This document shows positions 1 to 7,892 of a stretch of DNA of 33,127 nucleotides, piece after piece. Both the position numbers and the translations under genes were made by a program. The stretch is from Candidatus Avibacteroides excrementipullorum (lineage in GTDB: Bacteria > Bacteroidota > Bacteroidia > Bacteroidales > Bacteroidaceae). The stretch lies in contig DVIH01000091.1 of NCBI GenBank assembly GCA_018711405.1, forward strand, positions 1-33,127. Direction: 5' to 3'. The notes beneath the pieces are model-generated. The model saw nothing but the letters and a program-made list of their open reading frames with translations, was not told the origin of the DNA and did not search any database. Within the stretch, counting starts at the first letter, position 1. The number at the start of each line of letters is the position of its first letter.

Positions 1-1
1 A

Positions 2-631
2 ACAGGTGAAATCAGTCAGTTTGATGCGTATACTTATACGGCGAGAGGTTATCTTGAATCGGCTACGACCTATTTCCCTTACAATGGGGTTGACGAACCT
101 TATTCCAAGGAGCTTTACGGCTATGACAGGAAAGGCAATATGAGTTACAGAAACTATTATCTGGCCAATTCTGCCGGACTGTTCAACATGGTGCAGGACA
201 GTGTGGCTTATTTCTATGATACTGACGTGGACTTCTCTTCTATTGTCTACGGCGTGGATCCCGAGGAAATAGCCGAGTTTGAGAAATGCATGCAGAGCAA
301 GATAGAAAAGTATGACAAATATGTGCTTGAAGAATACACCAGCAATCTTGGTTTTACGGAATGTTATGAGTTCACGTATGCACCGTTCAAAAGTTCTGTA
401 GCGGAGACAGCAATGGGTGGAGATAAAGACGCACTTTCCATATTTGTTCATGGAGGCACTCTGTTCGTATTGGGTAATGTAGATAGAAATGCTCAGGCAG
501 TCATCACCGATATGGATGGCAGGGTGAGAATGAATGCAACCCTTAACAACGGTATACTCGATGTTTATTCACTCGGTTCCGGACTTTATATCCTGAGCGT
601 AGACGGACAGTCTGTGAAATTCAGGAAATAA
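2..631 (+). CDS. C-terminal part of a secreted protein with a type IX sorting domain
   Basis: The reading frame is open from the left edge, so this is the 3' part of a longer gene; the ATG at 140 is probably internal. The last 60 or so residues (VITDMDGRV... then YSLGSGLYILSVDG...VKFRK) match the pattern of type A sorting domains of the Bacteroidetes type IX secretion system: a small beta-sandwich ending in a G-(L/I)-Y-I-L-x-V strand and a basic C-terminus. Such proteins cross the outer membrane and are released or anchored at the surface. The upstream residues (GYDRKGNMSYRN, then a charged helical stretch rich in Glu, Lys and Tyr) do not reveal the catalytic or binding domain, which lies outside the window. 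The sorting domain is a family inference from pattern. The cargo function is unknown. Confidence 0.7.
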   Translation, partial: TGEISQFDAYTYTARGYLESATTYFPYNGVDEPYSKELYGYDRKGNMSYRNYYLANSAGLFNMVQDSVAYFYDTDVDFSSIVYGVDPEEIAEFEKCMQSKIEKYDKYVLEEYTSNLGFTECYEFTYAPFKSSVAETAMGGDKDALSIFVHGGTLFVLGNVDRNAQAVITDMDGRVRMNATLNNGILDVYSLGSGLYILSVDGQSVKFRK

Positions 632-672
632 GTATATGTTTTCATAAATAGAATTTAAAGTTAAACATTGAG

Positions 673-707
673 CATCGGGAAGCTGCGACAGCTTTCCGAT
701 GTTTTTT
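673..707 (+). terminator. Rho-independent terminator after the secreted-protein gene
   Basis: A 13-bp stem (673-685 pairing with 689-701, one G-T pair) with a 3-base loop is followed by six T (702-707). It sits 40 bases after the stop at 631 and ends just before the convergent stop of the DUF4435 gene at 706. Confidence 0.8.
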
Positions 708-1707
708 ATTTCCGGGATGAAAGGTGCGATTTCAGTTTTGCCAGTCTCGGCTTGAGAAGTCTGTTGTAGATTTCGCTATTATCCTTGTAGTCGAAATTTG
801 AGGCCAGGAGTACTGATATTGACCTGCGTGTGATATTGTCGTAATGCAGTTTCTTTCGTTTCTTTTCATCGAGTGTGGCGCGGCTCTGATATATGGTCCT
901 GATGTGGTTTCTCACGAGGTTGCGGCAAATGGGGATGAGGAGGTCTTTCTCCACCATGTCTTCCAGTATGTGTCCGTTGATGAAAAGATACGTGTTGTCC
1001 GGCCGCAGGAGTTTCCGCGACATTTCCTGCTTGAAGTACGGCATCTGTGCGGTGTCTTCCGGAAATGTCTTTTCCAGTTTTCTGACGGCTTGCCTCACTT
1101 TGTCCGATATGGAGTTCAGCACCTTGCTTGCGCTTTTGGCTGATATGGGCATACAGGGCGATACTATTTCCTTGAAATAGTTGAACGGCAATACGTTTTC
1201 CCTTCTGTTTCTTCTCAATATGAGTGACCATAACAGTAGCGGGTATACTGTCTGGGAATAGTCTTTGAAGAACTTCTCGAAATCGAAATCGGTCATTTCG
1301 AGCGTGGCATTGACGCATAGGGCTTTCAATGTGTACGGGGCGCAGTTGTGGTTTTCTATGGCATAGGTGTAGGTCTGCACTATATACGGATTGGATGCCA
1401 GTTTCCTGCCATATTCGGAGTGTTCGCCCAGCAGGTAATCATAGTCGCTGTCCACACAAGCTATGAGGTGCGGGCCCAGCTGGCCGGAATATTTCAGTAT
1501 GTTGCCCTTGCCGGTATTCAGTTCCGAGTTGCGGTATGGAGTTATCTTGAACTTCAGGTTGCCGCATTCTTCCGAAAGGACATTGTTCCAGAAAGGGATG
1601 TCATATTCATCCTCCACCCAGACCTCTATGATGTCCTTGTGGTTGGTCAGCCTGTTGCTCATGGCCACATAGTCTGAATTGTAGTTGTTTTTCAGCGAGC
1701 TGATCAT
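706..1707 (-). CDS. DUF4435 TOPRIM-like protein, AriB-like effector of a PARIS-type system
   Basis: 333 residues from the ATG at 1707, chosen because it overlaps the upstream ATPase stop as ATGA; ATGs at 1716 and 1773 would also be in frame. The N-terminal part has the layout of DUF4435/TOPRIM proteins: IEVWVEDEYDIPFW with a conserved Glu (E32), then LIACVDSDYDYLL with the D-x-D acidic pair (D86, D88). These are the expected metal-binding residues of a TOPRIM nuclease core. In the PARIS anti-phage system the DUF4435 protein AriB is held by the ATPase AriA and released as a toxic nuclease when a phage anti-restriction protein is sensed; that role is known for the family, not shown here. The C-terminal half is helical and rich in Arg and Lys, which would suit RNA or DNA binding. 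The gene is the second in a two-gene unit. It could instead belong to a related ATPase-DUF4435 family that is not PARIS in the strict sense. Confidence 0.72.
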   Translation of the reverse strand: MISSLKNNYNSDYVAMSNRLTNHKDIIEVWVEDEYDIPFWNNVLSEECGNLKFKITPYRNSELNTGKGNILKYSGQLGPHLIACVDSDYDYLLGEHSEYGRKLASNPYIVQTYTYAIENHNCAPYTLKALCVNATLEMTDFDFEKFFKDYSQTVYPLLLWSLILRRNRRENVLPFNYFKEIVSPCMPISAKSASKVLNSISDKVRQAVRKLEKTFPEDTAQMPYFKQEMSRKLLRPDNTYLFINGHILEDMVEKDLLIPICRNLVRNHIRTIYQSRATLDEKKRKKLHYDNITRRSISVLLASNFDYKDNSEIYNRLLKPRLAKLKSHLSSRK

Positions 1708-2795
1708 GGGTTGCATGCATAAGAATTGTTGTCGTGCGATATTTCGTCCATTTCCTTTACGTTGTCGAACCATCCCTTTATGACGCTCGGGGCGTGTGTG
1801 TCAAACAGTATCTGCATGTTGGGGTTTATGGATCGAAGTGTTTTTATCAGTTTCTCTTTCCACTCTATGTGCATGCCGAGATCCGCTTCGTCGAGGAACA
1901 TGATGAACGGCTTTTCCTCGCTGTTGAATGCTTTGAGCAGCACGAGCAGCAGCTGTTTCTCTCCGGTGGAGAGTTTCAGGTAGTTGATTATCTCGTTGCC
2001 TGAACGGAACAGGAAGTTGCCCGTATCTTTCATTGATATTTTACCGGTGGAGGAGAAATATTCGTCCAATATGTCATGTATGTCTATCAGGCTTTGCGAT
2101 GTGAAGTTTATCTTGTCGGCTATTTCCTCTTCCAGTTTCTGTATCTGTTCTCTTTTGTCATCATCTGCATCGAAGATTATGTCTTGCAGTTCCCTCTGCA
2201 ATTCTATTATCTCTTTCTGGCTTTTCATGAGCGACAGGAAGCGTATGGAGCCTACCAGTTTCTCGTTTCTTTTGTTTATTTCCCGGTAGAGCAGCAGGTC
2301 GAGATTCGTTTCCAGGTCTTTTTCGCCTATGGCGTATGATATGTCTTTGTGCAGAGCCATCTGTTCGGACGCGCTCACCATGTCGGTGCCTATGTGTTCG
2401 CCCACGTTTCCCGTCCTGAGCACTTCTTTGCCGGCGGAGAGGAGTTGTGATTTCTGCACGGTGAACAGGCCGTTGTCATCGGTCTTTGTGGCATCTACTT
2501 TATATTTGTGGTCGCTGTCGGGGGCGTATCCGCTGAGGTTGCTCTTCTCCCTGCACCATGTGAAAGTGCATCCGTTGTAAAACTCTATGTCTATCTTTTC
2601 GGCCAGTCGTGCGAGGTTGTCGGGCAGAAAGTTTGTGGTGAGCAGGCTGCGCACGCATTGCATTATGGTTGACTTGCCGCTGCCGTTTATTCCTCCCAGT
2701 ATGTTGACGTCTTCCAGCAGTTCCCAGTCTATATCCCTGTACCCGAAAAGGTTTTTGAATCTTATTCTCTTTATGTAATAGTTGTCCTTGTCCAT
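1704..2795 (-). CDS. ABC-type AAA ATPase, AriA-like sensor of a PARIS-type system
   Basis: 363 residues with all hallmarks of an SMC/ABC-like ATPase. A Walker A GGINGSGKST is at 34-43 after an 'FKNLFGY' lead-in. A charged coiled-coil-like middle spans about 190-232. The ABC signature LSTGEKQ is at 275-281, Walker B FIMFLDEAD at 297-305, and the switch histidine in FDTHAPS at H334. This is the AAA_15/AAA_21 class found in OLD-like and PARIS defence ATPases. Its stop overlaps the start of the DUF4435 gene by four bases (ATGA), which suggests coupled translation and a fixed ratio of the two products. Known PARIS AriA forms a cage-like multimer that holds AriB; that role is inferred from architecture. 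A -7 promoter box lies 24 bases upstream, so the pair appears to be transcribed on its own. No HNH or TOPRIM domain is fused to the ATPase itself, which argues against a single-chain OLD nuclease. Confidence 0.8.
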   Translation of the reverse strand: MDKDNYYIKRIRFKNLFGYRDIDWELLEDVNILGGINGSGKSTIMQCVRSLLTTNFLPDNLARLAEKIDIEFYNGCTFTWCREKSNLSGYAPDSDHKYKVDATKTDDNGLFTVQKSQLLSAGKEVLRTGNVGEHIGTDMVSASEQMALHKDISYAIGEKDLETNLDLLLYREINKRNEKLVGSIRFLSLMKSQKEIIELQRELQDIIFDADDDKREQIQKLEEEIADKINFTSQSLIDIHDILDEYFSSTGKISMKDTGNFLFRSGNEIINYLKLSTGEKQLLLVLLKAFNSEEKPFIMFLDEADLGMHIEWKEKLIKTLRSINPNMQILFDTHAPSVIKGWFDNVKEMDEISHDNNSYACNP

Positions 2796-2818
2796 AGCGT
2801 TTGTTTTTTATCAGTAAG

Positions 2819-2826
2819 CAAAGGTA
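2819..2826 (-). promoter_or_regulatory. -7 promoter box for the ATPase-DUF4435 pair
   Basis: The minus strand reads TACCTTTG, a full match to the Bacteroidetes -7 consensus TAnnTTTG, inside the 40-base gap between the helix-hairpin-helix gene and the ATPase. I see no clear TTG about 20 bases upstream, so the -33 element is weak or absent. Confidence 0.5.
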
Positions 2827-2835
2827 TCAAAATAA

Positions 2836-4893
2836 TCAGAATCTGAATTTCATAGATATGTTTAATTCATCTCGTTTGTTGCCGTCAATCATGTCGGCTC
2901 CGCTTCCCAGCGATTTTTCTCCGTTGAACAGCAGGTGCGAATAGCGGAATGCTATGGCGCATCGGTCTTTGAATGTGAATCTTGCCGAACATGACAGGCG
3001 TGTGCCGTCGCCGTAGAGGGCGGGTGAGTAGAGGCTTCTTATGAAACTGCTCTCATACGAATAGATACGGGCTTCGTAATCGTCGGTGTCGAATTGTCCG
3101 TAGTTGGCGCACAGTTCCAGTGGCAATGACGGCACTTGCCACATCACAGACTGCATGAACAGGAATCCGTTGTATTTCTCCGTTGATGGTATGCTGACCC
3201 TGCGGTAGGCCACGACCGAGCCGAAAGCCAGTCCGCAGTTGTGGGAGTATGACAGTTTCAGTTTTGCCAGATGGCTGTGGTATGGGCGGACGCTTCTCTC
3301 TCCGTCGGTTGTCCTGTTTTTCTCGCCGTGTCTGAAGCGGTAGTCTGCTGTCAGCATCAGACTGTTTCTTATCATCCAGTCGGCTTTGGCTGTTATGTCC
3401 GTCCCTTTGGTCTTCAGTTTGTTTGCCGAGTATTTTATCCAAGGGAATATGTAGAAGTCGCCCGACAGATACAGGCTCAGGCGCGGCAGCGGTTGCAGCT
3501 CCATGCTTGCGAACAGGCCGTGTTCGTTGTTTGGCATGCTGCCGGATGAGAATGCGTTGGCGTAGAGCGAAGCATATTTCCTGCTGTAGTATCTGTGCAG
3601 CAGGAAGAGCCTGAAACCTTCGGCGGGCGACATGTTTATCATGTTCACGGTGGCTATGTTCATGTGTTTGTCGAGTGCTGTCTCGCCTGAGAAGTATATG
3701 CCTTGCCACAGGAAATCATAGTCGGCAGATATGTTGAAGAAGTCTTTTCCTTGCGGGTAGAACATGTTGTATTTGCGAATGTCGGGTTTCAGTTCCTTGT
3801 CGAACGAGGCGTACATGGCAGTCAGGCCAATCTTGAAGAAATCTTTTCTGAAAGTTATGTTTGCCCCTGTCGCGTTTGCCGTGACTGCGTGTTTCTTCTG
3901 CATGTCGAGCTGTGTGCGATGGCGTCCGTCTTTCTTCAGTGCTGTCATGATGCCGTCTTCTGTCGTGCCATCCGTTTTCTTGCGCGAAAGCCATAACGAA
4001 ACTTCCACGTTTTCGTTTCCCATTGTGGCGGCAAGGCCTCTGAAGAAGTTGTATTCGTCTGACGAGAAGTGTTTCCTTATGGCGGCAGGCCGTGTCTGTA
4101 CCGATGCGCTGTATATGCTTTTGCCCATGAACAGGCTGTTGTTCACCACCAGCCCCCGTCCGAAAGACAGTTTGTAGTCGCCCGCTGCAAGCGATTTGAC
4201 GAAGCCTATGTCTTTCAGATAGAAGTGCAGCGAGTAGAAATCGTAGCCGTATCTGTTGCGTCCCTTGAAAAAAGGTTCGCCTGCGTCTTTCTCGGCCACG
4301 AAACCTATGCTCATGTTGTCTTTGTAGCCGTAGCGGTATTTGACAGAGTTGTATAACGGTCCTCCCAGAAAGTATGAGCCGGGAGCCTGCCTCTTTACAG
4401 AGTCGGGCGCGGATGCATAGCCTTTGCGCTTGGGGAAAGAGTATCCGCCCGTCACGGTCAGTTCGCTGCGGCCGTATTTGAATCTGTCGGCAAGTGTCGC
4501 AGCCTTGACACCGGCATTGGAGTTGCCGCCCACGCAGACGAACGGACGCAGCATGGCACATGTGCGCCAGTCGAATCCGCCGACCAGCATCAGCTCGTTC
4601 ACGCTGAGCAAAGGCCCGTTTCTGTCGATATAGCTTTGCAGCGAATCTATTTGCGCTGTCGAGAGAAAAGGAAATTGCATCAGTGTCTCCGGCGAGGCAT
4701 CGTTGATGTCTACAGGTGAGAGCAGCAGGTCGGAGTACAGCTCTTCCAGTTCCTCTGTGGAGTATTCCGAGTCGTCATCATAGGGCATGTTGTCTTCCAC
4801 CACCGAGAAGTCGGGCAGTGTCTCTATGCCTTGCGCGTGACCGGTGTGGAAAGCCAGGACACATAGCAGCAATATGGATATCAGCGTCTTCAT
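2836..4893 (-). CDS. Outer-membrane beta-barrel protein with N-terminal helix-hairpin-helix repeats
   Basis: 685 residues. Residues 1-20 form a signal peptide (MKTLISILLLCVLAFHTGHAQ). An acidic linker follows, then ComEA-like helix-hairpin-helix segments at about 57-118 (SPVDINDASPETLMQFPFLS...ELMLVGGFDWRTCAML). The rest shows alternating aromatic and polar strands typical of a large barrel and ends in Phe (MKFRF), the usual last residue of outer-membrane barrels. Helix-hairpin-helix motifs in ComEA-type proteins bind DNA without sequence preference, so a periplasmic DNA or partner contact is possible, but Bacteroidetes carry many such fusions with no known job. The start codon is one base after the stop of the PorV/PorQ-like gene, so the two are co-transcribed and probably act together in the outer membrane. 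Function is not assigned beyond this. Confidence 0.7.
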   Translation of the reverse strand: MKTLISILLLCVLAFHTGHAQGIETLPDFSVVEDNMPYDDDSEYSTEELEELYSDLLLSPVDINDASPETLMQFPFLSTAQIDSLQSYIDRNGPLLSVNELMLVGGFDWRTCAMLRPFVCVGGNSNAGVKAATLADRFKYGRSELTVTGGYSFPKRKGYASAPDSVKRQAPGSYFLGGPLYNSVKYRYGYKDNMSIGFVAEKDAGEPFFKGRNRYGYDFYSLHFYLKDIGFVKSLAAGDYKLSFGRGLVVNNSLFMGKSIYSASVQTRPAAIRKHFSSDEYNFFRGLAATMGNENVEVSLWLSRKKTDGTTEDGIMTALKKDGRHRTQLDMQKKHAVTANATGANITFRKDFFKIGLTAMYASFDKELKPDIRKYNMFYPQGKDFFNISADYDFLWQGIYFSGETALDKHMNIATVNMINMSPAEGFRLFLLHRYYSRKYASLYANAFSSGSMPNNEHGLFASMELQPLPRLSLYLSGDFYIFPWIKYSANKLKTKGTDITAKADWMIRNSLMLTADYRFRHGEKNRTTDGERSVRPYHSHLAKLKLSYSHNCGLAFGSVVAYRRVSIPSTEKYNGFLFMQSVMWQVPSLPLELCANYGQFDTDDYEARIYSYESSFIRSLYSPALYGDGTRLSCSARFTFKDRCAIAFRYSHLLFNGEKSLGSGADMIDGNKRDELNISMKFRF

Positions 4894-4894
4894 G

Positions 4895-5719
4895 TCAGAA
4901 ACGGAAAGCCAGGCCGCATGTCGATATCAGTCCCAGCGATGCCTGTCCCGATACCGCGAGGTCAATGTCGAAATGCCCCAGTTTCAACCCTATGCCTGCT
5001 GTGGGGACAAACGGTGCGGAGCTGAATCCGGCTCTTATCGAAAGTTCCTCCAGCGGTTTGTATTCCAATCCGAAGCGGCATTGCGGCTTGCAGTCGCTCT
5101 GCTTGTAGACTTCGCATGAGGCTGTGAAAGAAAAAGGAAATTCGTATGCCAGTCCCAATGCGGCGGCTTGCGGCAGCTTTTCGGTCTTGTCGCCTTTCAC
5201 TATCCCGCTCCTTATGGGGTTGAGGAAAAAGGCTCCTATCCTGAAGCCGTCTGCCGGTTGGAGCAGCAGTCCGGCATCGGCCGTCACGGCATGTATGTTG
5301 TCAGCTTCAGCCATTTGCACGAAACTGTAGTTTACCCGTATGCCGAGCGATATGTATTCGTTCAGACGTTTGTGGACATTCGCGCTGAGTCTGTTTTCGT
5401 TGTATGCGGTCATGCCGTAACGCGATATGTGGAAGCCTGCATCGAGGTATCTGTTGGGGAAGTAGCCCGAAAGCGAGTAGGTGGACAATGCCTTTATGCA
5501 ATATCTGTTTTCATAGTCGAATGCTATGAGCCGCCCCTGCATCAGCACGGCCGCTGCCGGATTGGCATAGCCGGGCATGGTGGCCGAGCAATGTCCCATA
5601 GCAGCATTGCGCGCCGATATGAAACGCAGCAGGTCTCCGCCGTGTACCCTCTGTCCCGCGAAAGTCAGCAAGAGGCATAGCAGTAGCGGGAGAAATATGG
5701 CGTTTCGGCTGGTGTGCAT
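4895..5719 (-). CDS. PorV/PorQ-like outer-membrane beta-barrel protein
   Basis: 274 residues from the ATG at 5719. The in-frame ATG at 5749 is rejected because the promoter box at 5747-5754 would lie inside the gene. Residues 1-25 are a signal peptide (NAIFLPLLLCLLLTFAGQ). The mature start SARNAAMG...GYANPAAAV resembles the conserved N-terminus of PorV/PorQ/UPF0164 and FadL-like barrels, where a G-(A/S)-R-x-x-x-M-G segment and an N-P-A motif are typical. The remainder is beta-rich and ends in LAFRF with a terminal Phe. PorV and PorQ are shuttle or accessory proteins of type IX secretion; whether this paralogue serves secretion is inference. It is the first gene of a two-gene unit with the helix-hairpin-helix barrel. 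Confidence 0.65.
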   Translation of the reverse strand: MHTSRNAIFLPLLLCLLLTFAGQRVHGGDLLRFISARNAAMGHCSATMPGYANPAAAVLMQGRLIAFDYENRYCIKALSTYSLSGYFPNRYLDAGFHISRYGMTAYNENRLSANVHKRLNEYISLGIRVNYSFVQMAEADNIHAVTADAGLLLQPADGFRIGAFFLNPIRSGIVKGDKTEKLPQAAALGLAYEFPFSFTASCEVYKQSDCKPQCRFGLEYKPLEELSIRAGFSSAPFVPTAGIGLKLGHFDIDLAVSGQASLGLISTCGLAFRF

Positions 5720-5746
5720 GGGGTAACGAACGTTTATTGTCAATGA

Positions 5747-5777
5747 CAAAGGTAACTAATAACTTTGTTAGTAACAA
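5747..5777 (-). promoter_or_regulatory. Promoter of the outer-membrane gene pair
   Basis: On the minus strand a perfect -7 box TACCTTTG (5747-5754) lies 20 bases downstream of a TTG (5775-5777), the usual spacing for Bacteroidetes -33/-7 promoters. Predicted transcription starts near 5740, about 20 bases before the ATG at 5719. Confidence 0.6.
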
Positions 5778-5796
5778 CATTGTTACTAACAAAGTT
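5761..5796 (+). repeat. Perfect 17-bp inverted repeat overlapping the promoter (operator candidate)
   Basis: Arms 5761-5777 and 5780-5796 are exact reverse complements (AACTTTGTTAGTAACAA) with a two-base centre. The left arm contains the -33 TTG of the outer-membrane pair. Partial copies of the same TTGTTAC/GTAAC words continue on both sides (5751-5760 and 5796-5802). There is no T-run suited to termination. A dimeric repressor or activator site is the simplest reading. Confidence 0.6.
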
Positions 5797-5964
5797 GTTA
5801 CAACATCGAGCCTCTTGTCTATGACCGGAAAAATAATGTGTGGTTTATTGGTGGAAGCTTGTGCAAATTTGAAGTACAACTGCAAAGTTACACAAACATC
5901 CTTTTGCACCAAATATTCCGGATTTGTTTTCATGGAAATGCGGAAGAGTTTTCATGCCGTTTCT

Positions 5965-6054
5965 CCCCTGCCGGGGATCGAGCCGATCCCCGGCGGGGAT
6001 GTGCGCCATCCTTGCCGAAGATGGCGCACATCCCGTCCCGAGACCGCGCCGATC
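5965..6054 (-). repeat. Dispersed palindromic intergenic element, copy 1
   Basis: Contains a 10-bp hairpin (5971-5980 with 5984-5993) and a 15-bp perfect inverted repeat GGGATGTGCGCCATC / GATGGCGCACATCCC (5996-6010 with 6020-6034). Read on the minus strand it shares with the other two copies the words GATCGGCTCG, GATGGCGCACATCCCC and a CGGGG-x-GAAA end. It is GC-rich within an AT-rich interval. Confidence 0.8.
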
Positions 6055-6062
6055 TTTTACGG

Positions 6063-6097
6063 GCATTGCAAATGCCGGCGGGGGCATCGTGCAATGC
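6063..6097 (+). repeat. Compound stem-loop next to element copy 1
   Basis: Outer arms GCATTGCA (6063-6070) and TGCAATGC (6090-6097) enclose inner arms ATGCC (6072-6076) and GGCAT (6083-6087). No T-run follows on either strand, so it is not a standard terminator. It may be part of the neighbouring repeat element or a structured RNA. Confidence 0.4.
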
Positions 6098-6540
6098 TTC
6101 GGAATTTTCTTCCTGCTTGTGTCGCGATTTAGCTCATGGTGACGGTTATTTTGTGTCTGTATGGCAGCCTGCGATATGTTTTCCTTTTTTTGTTTGGATT
6201 TGTGGAAACAGATGTTTACATTTACGGTCGTAATGACAAACAAAGACAAACGAAGATGAAAGGATACGGATAATATTTTGATCTGACATATTGCAAACGA
6301 CTTGCGGCAGTTATTTGATTCGCTTAAAATCTGGTACATTTTAAAATATGAAATCAAGAATAACCTGTCAAAGCATGTTTGTACCCTGCAAAGGGCACAG
6401 GCTGTTTTCATTTTATTCTGATTTCGGGTTTACCAGAGCCTAAGCGGATGAATAAAGGAAAAAAAGACGCTGTGTCCTTTTTCTTTTTGCCGTAATGGGT
6501 TGTATGACAGATGGTAACCGTAACAATAAAATTATAAGCT

Positions 6541-7513
6541 ATGATGAAAGAAATGTACAATTTGCCGCCTGTGGATTTGCTTTGCAAGTCGGAGGATGCG
6601 GGCGTAACGTCTTTTGATGTCGAGGAAACGGAATATATTAAAAGAAGGATAACCGAGATTCTGAAAAGTTTCGGCATAGAGATATGCAGCATCTCGGCAA
6701 TCATAGGCCCCGTTGTCACTCTTTATGAGATTACTCCGAAGCGAGGTGTGAGAATGTCCAATATAAGAGGGCAGGAGGATGATATAGCCCTTAGCCTGAA
6801 GGCTTTGGGCGTCAGAGTCATTGCTCCCATGCCGGGTAGAGGAACGATTGGCATAGAGATTCCCAATCATAAGCCGTGCCAAGTGCGTTTGAGAGATGTT
6901 GTTGAAACGACCGAATTTCAAAAGGCGGATATGGAGTTGCCGGTTGCCGTAGGGCTGTTGTGCGGTTGTGACCGATGCGGACTGGGCGCTGGAAACACTT
7001 CATTCGCTTTGCGCGGAGATGGACAGCCGGCATAAGTTGTTGCAGGAAGCTGAGGTTGGAAGCCTGAAAGAATATAATGCTTTGCATCCTGATGAATGTT
7101 TGCCTTATGTCGTGGCTGTGATAGACGAATTCTGTGACCTGATAATGAAAGTAGGTAAGGAAGCGGAGCGCCTCATAGTCAGGATAGCTCAGTCGGCGCG
7201 TGCCGTTGGCATTCACATGGTAATAGCCACACAGCGTCCCACGGCAAATATCATAACGGGAACAATAAAGGCCAACTTCCCCGCGCGTGCAGCTTTCAGG
7301 GTAACAACGTCAAAAGATTCCACTATCATATTGGATCGCACTGGGGCCAATCAGCTACTGGGCAAAGGCGACATGCTTTTCTTGCATGGCAATGAACCGG
7401 TGCGCGTGCAGTGTGCTTTTGTCGATATTGGTGAGGTGCGGAAAATCACGGAATACATTGACAGCAACATGCCTGATGACAAGTCTGAAGATGTAGCAGG
7501 TCGGAAGGAGTGA
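6541..7513 (+). pseudogene. Broken FtsK/SpoIIIE-family DNA translocase, Walker A region deleted
   Basis: Two adjacent frames together read as an FtsK core. Frame 1 (6541 to about 6955) gives YNLPPVDLL, then IIGPVVTLYEITP, DDIALSLKALGVRVIAPMPG and MELPVAVG. Frame 2 (from about 6962 to 7513) resumes at AVVTD, then LHSLCAEMDSRH, Walker B VVAVIDEFCDLI, the ARAVGIHMVIATQRP segment and GKGDMLFLHGN. In intact proteins roughly 70-90 residues, including the Walker A loop (GATGQGKS), lie between MELPVA(L)GK and A(I)ITD. They are missing here and the frame is shifted at the join. The N-terminal membrane helices and the C-terminal gamma winged helix are also absent, so the parent may have been a soluble accessory translocase. 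Neither half keeps the complete ATPase site. Both halves are otherwise free of stops, so the loss looks recent or the pieces are still tolerated. Confidence 0.85.
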
Positions 7514-7664
7514 TAACGGATGAGGGTAAAGGCAAAAACAGTTGACGTATAATTATATAGGGAAGTGCGGCCGTTGTCATTGCACGCGGCGCAGCTCCGT
7601 GCTTCTTTCATTCAATATTGACGCTTTCCTGGAGCTGGGGAAGGCAAACTAAAATCTAATAATT

Positions 7665-7808
7665 ATGTACACATTGAATTTTCCAAACGGGAACGTGCAG
7701 ACTTATCCTTCGTTGTCTGACTTGCAGAGAGCCGCACGCGCATTAGGTGGTGAGGCAAAGCTTATAAACACACAGCAAAAGATCTATGTGTTTGTGCCTA
7801 AGAGGTAG
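7665..7808 (+). CDS. Small 47-residue hypothetical protein
   Basis: ATG at 7665, stop at 7808. The protein starts MYTLNFPNGNVQTYPSL, continues with a short helix (SDLQRAARALGGEA) and ends in a hydrophobic strand (KIYVFVPKR), so it could be a compact strand-helix-strand fold. The bases before the ATG (AAAATCTAATAATTATG) closely resemble those before the gene at 8990 (AAAACTTAATGATTATG), which supports a real start. No family is recognised. It lies between the FtsK remnant and the uracil-glycosylase-like gene and may be in the same transcript. Confidence 0.5.
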   Translation: MYTLNFPNGNVQTYPSLSDLQRAARALGGEAKLINTQQKIYVFVPKR

Positions 7809-7892
7809 TGGGTGAAAGACAGGAGGGTATGGTTTGTGTACCCTCCTTCTGTAAGGTGAAATTTTATTGTTTTATTTTTTATTAAGAAAGCT

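Larger units (their letters stand above)
5798..6540. other. Gene-free interval between the outer-membrane pair and the FtsK remnant
   Basis: I see no convincing gene here. The interval holds element copy 1 (5965-6054), a compound stem-loop (6063-6097), and then about 440 bases of AT-rich sequence in which short frames have no recognisable protein signature. Frames of 130-190 codons crossing this stretch are produced mainly by the GC-rich element and read through its palindromes. Confidence 0.6.

Noticed and set aside
1705-1773. Longer start for the DUF4435 gene at 1773
   Set aside because: It would overlap the ATPase gene by 70 bases, while the ATGA overlap at 1704-1707 gives a standard coupled start.
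5719-5749. Start of the PorV/PorQ-like gene at 5749
   Set aside because: The perfect -7 promoter box (5747-5754) would be within the coding region, and the signal peptide is cleaner from 5719.
5971-6034. Element copy 1 as a transcription terminator
   Set aside because: No T-run follows either hairpin on either strand, and the same sequence recurs at two other sites far from gene ends.
5838-6411. Open frames of 130-190 codons on both strands around element copy 1
   Set aside because: They exist because the GC-rich palindromes lack stops. The translations repeat the same arm sequence and have no protein signature.
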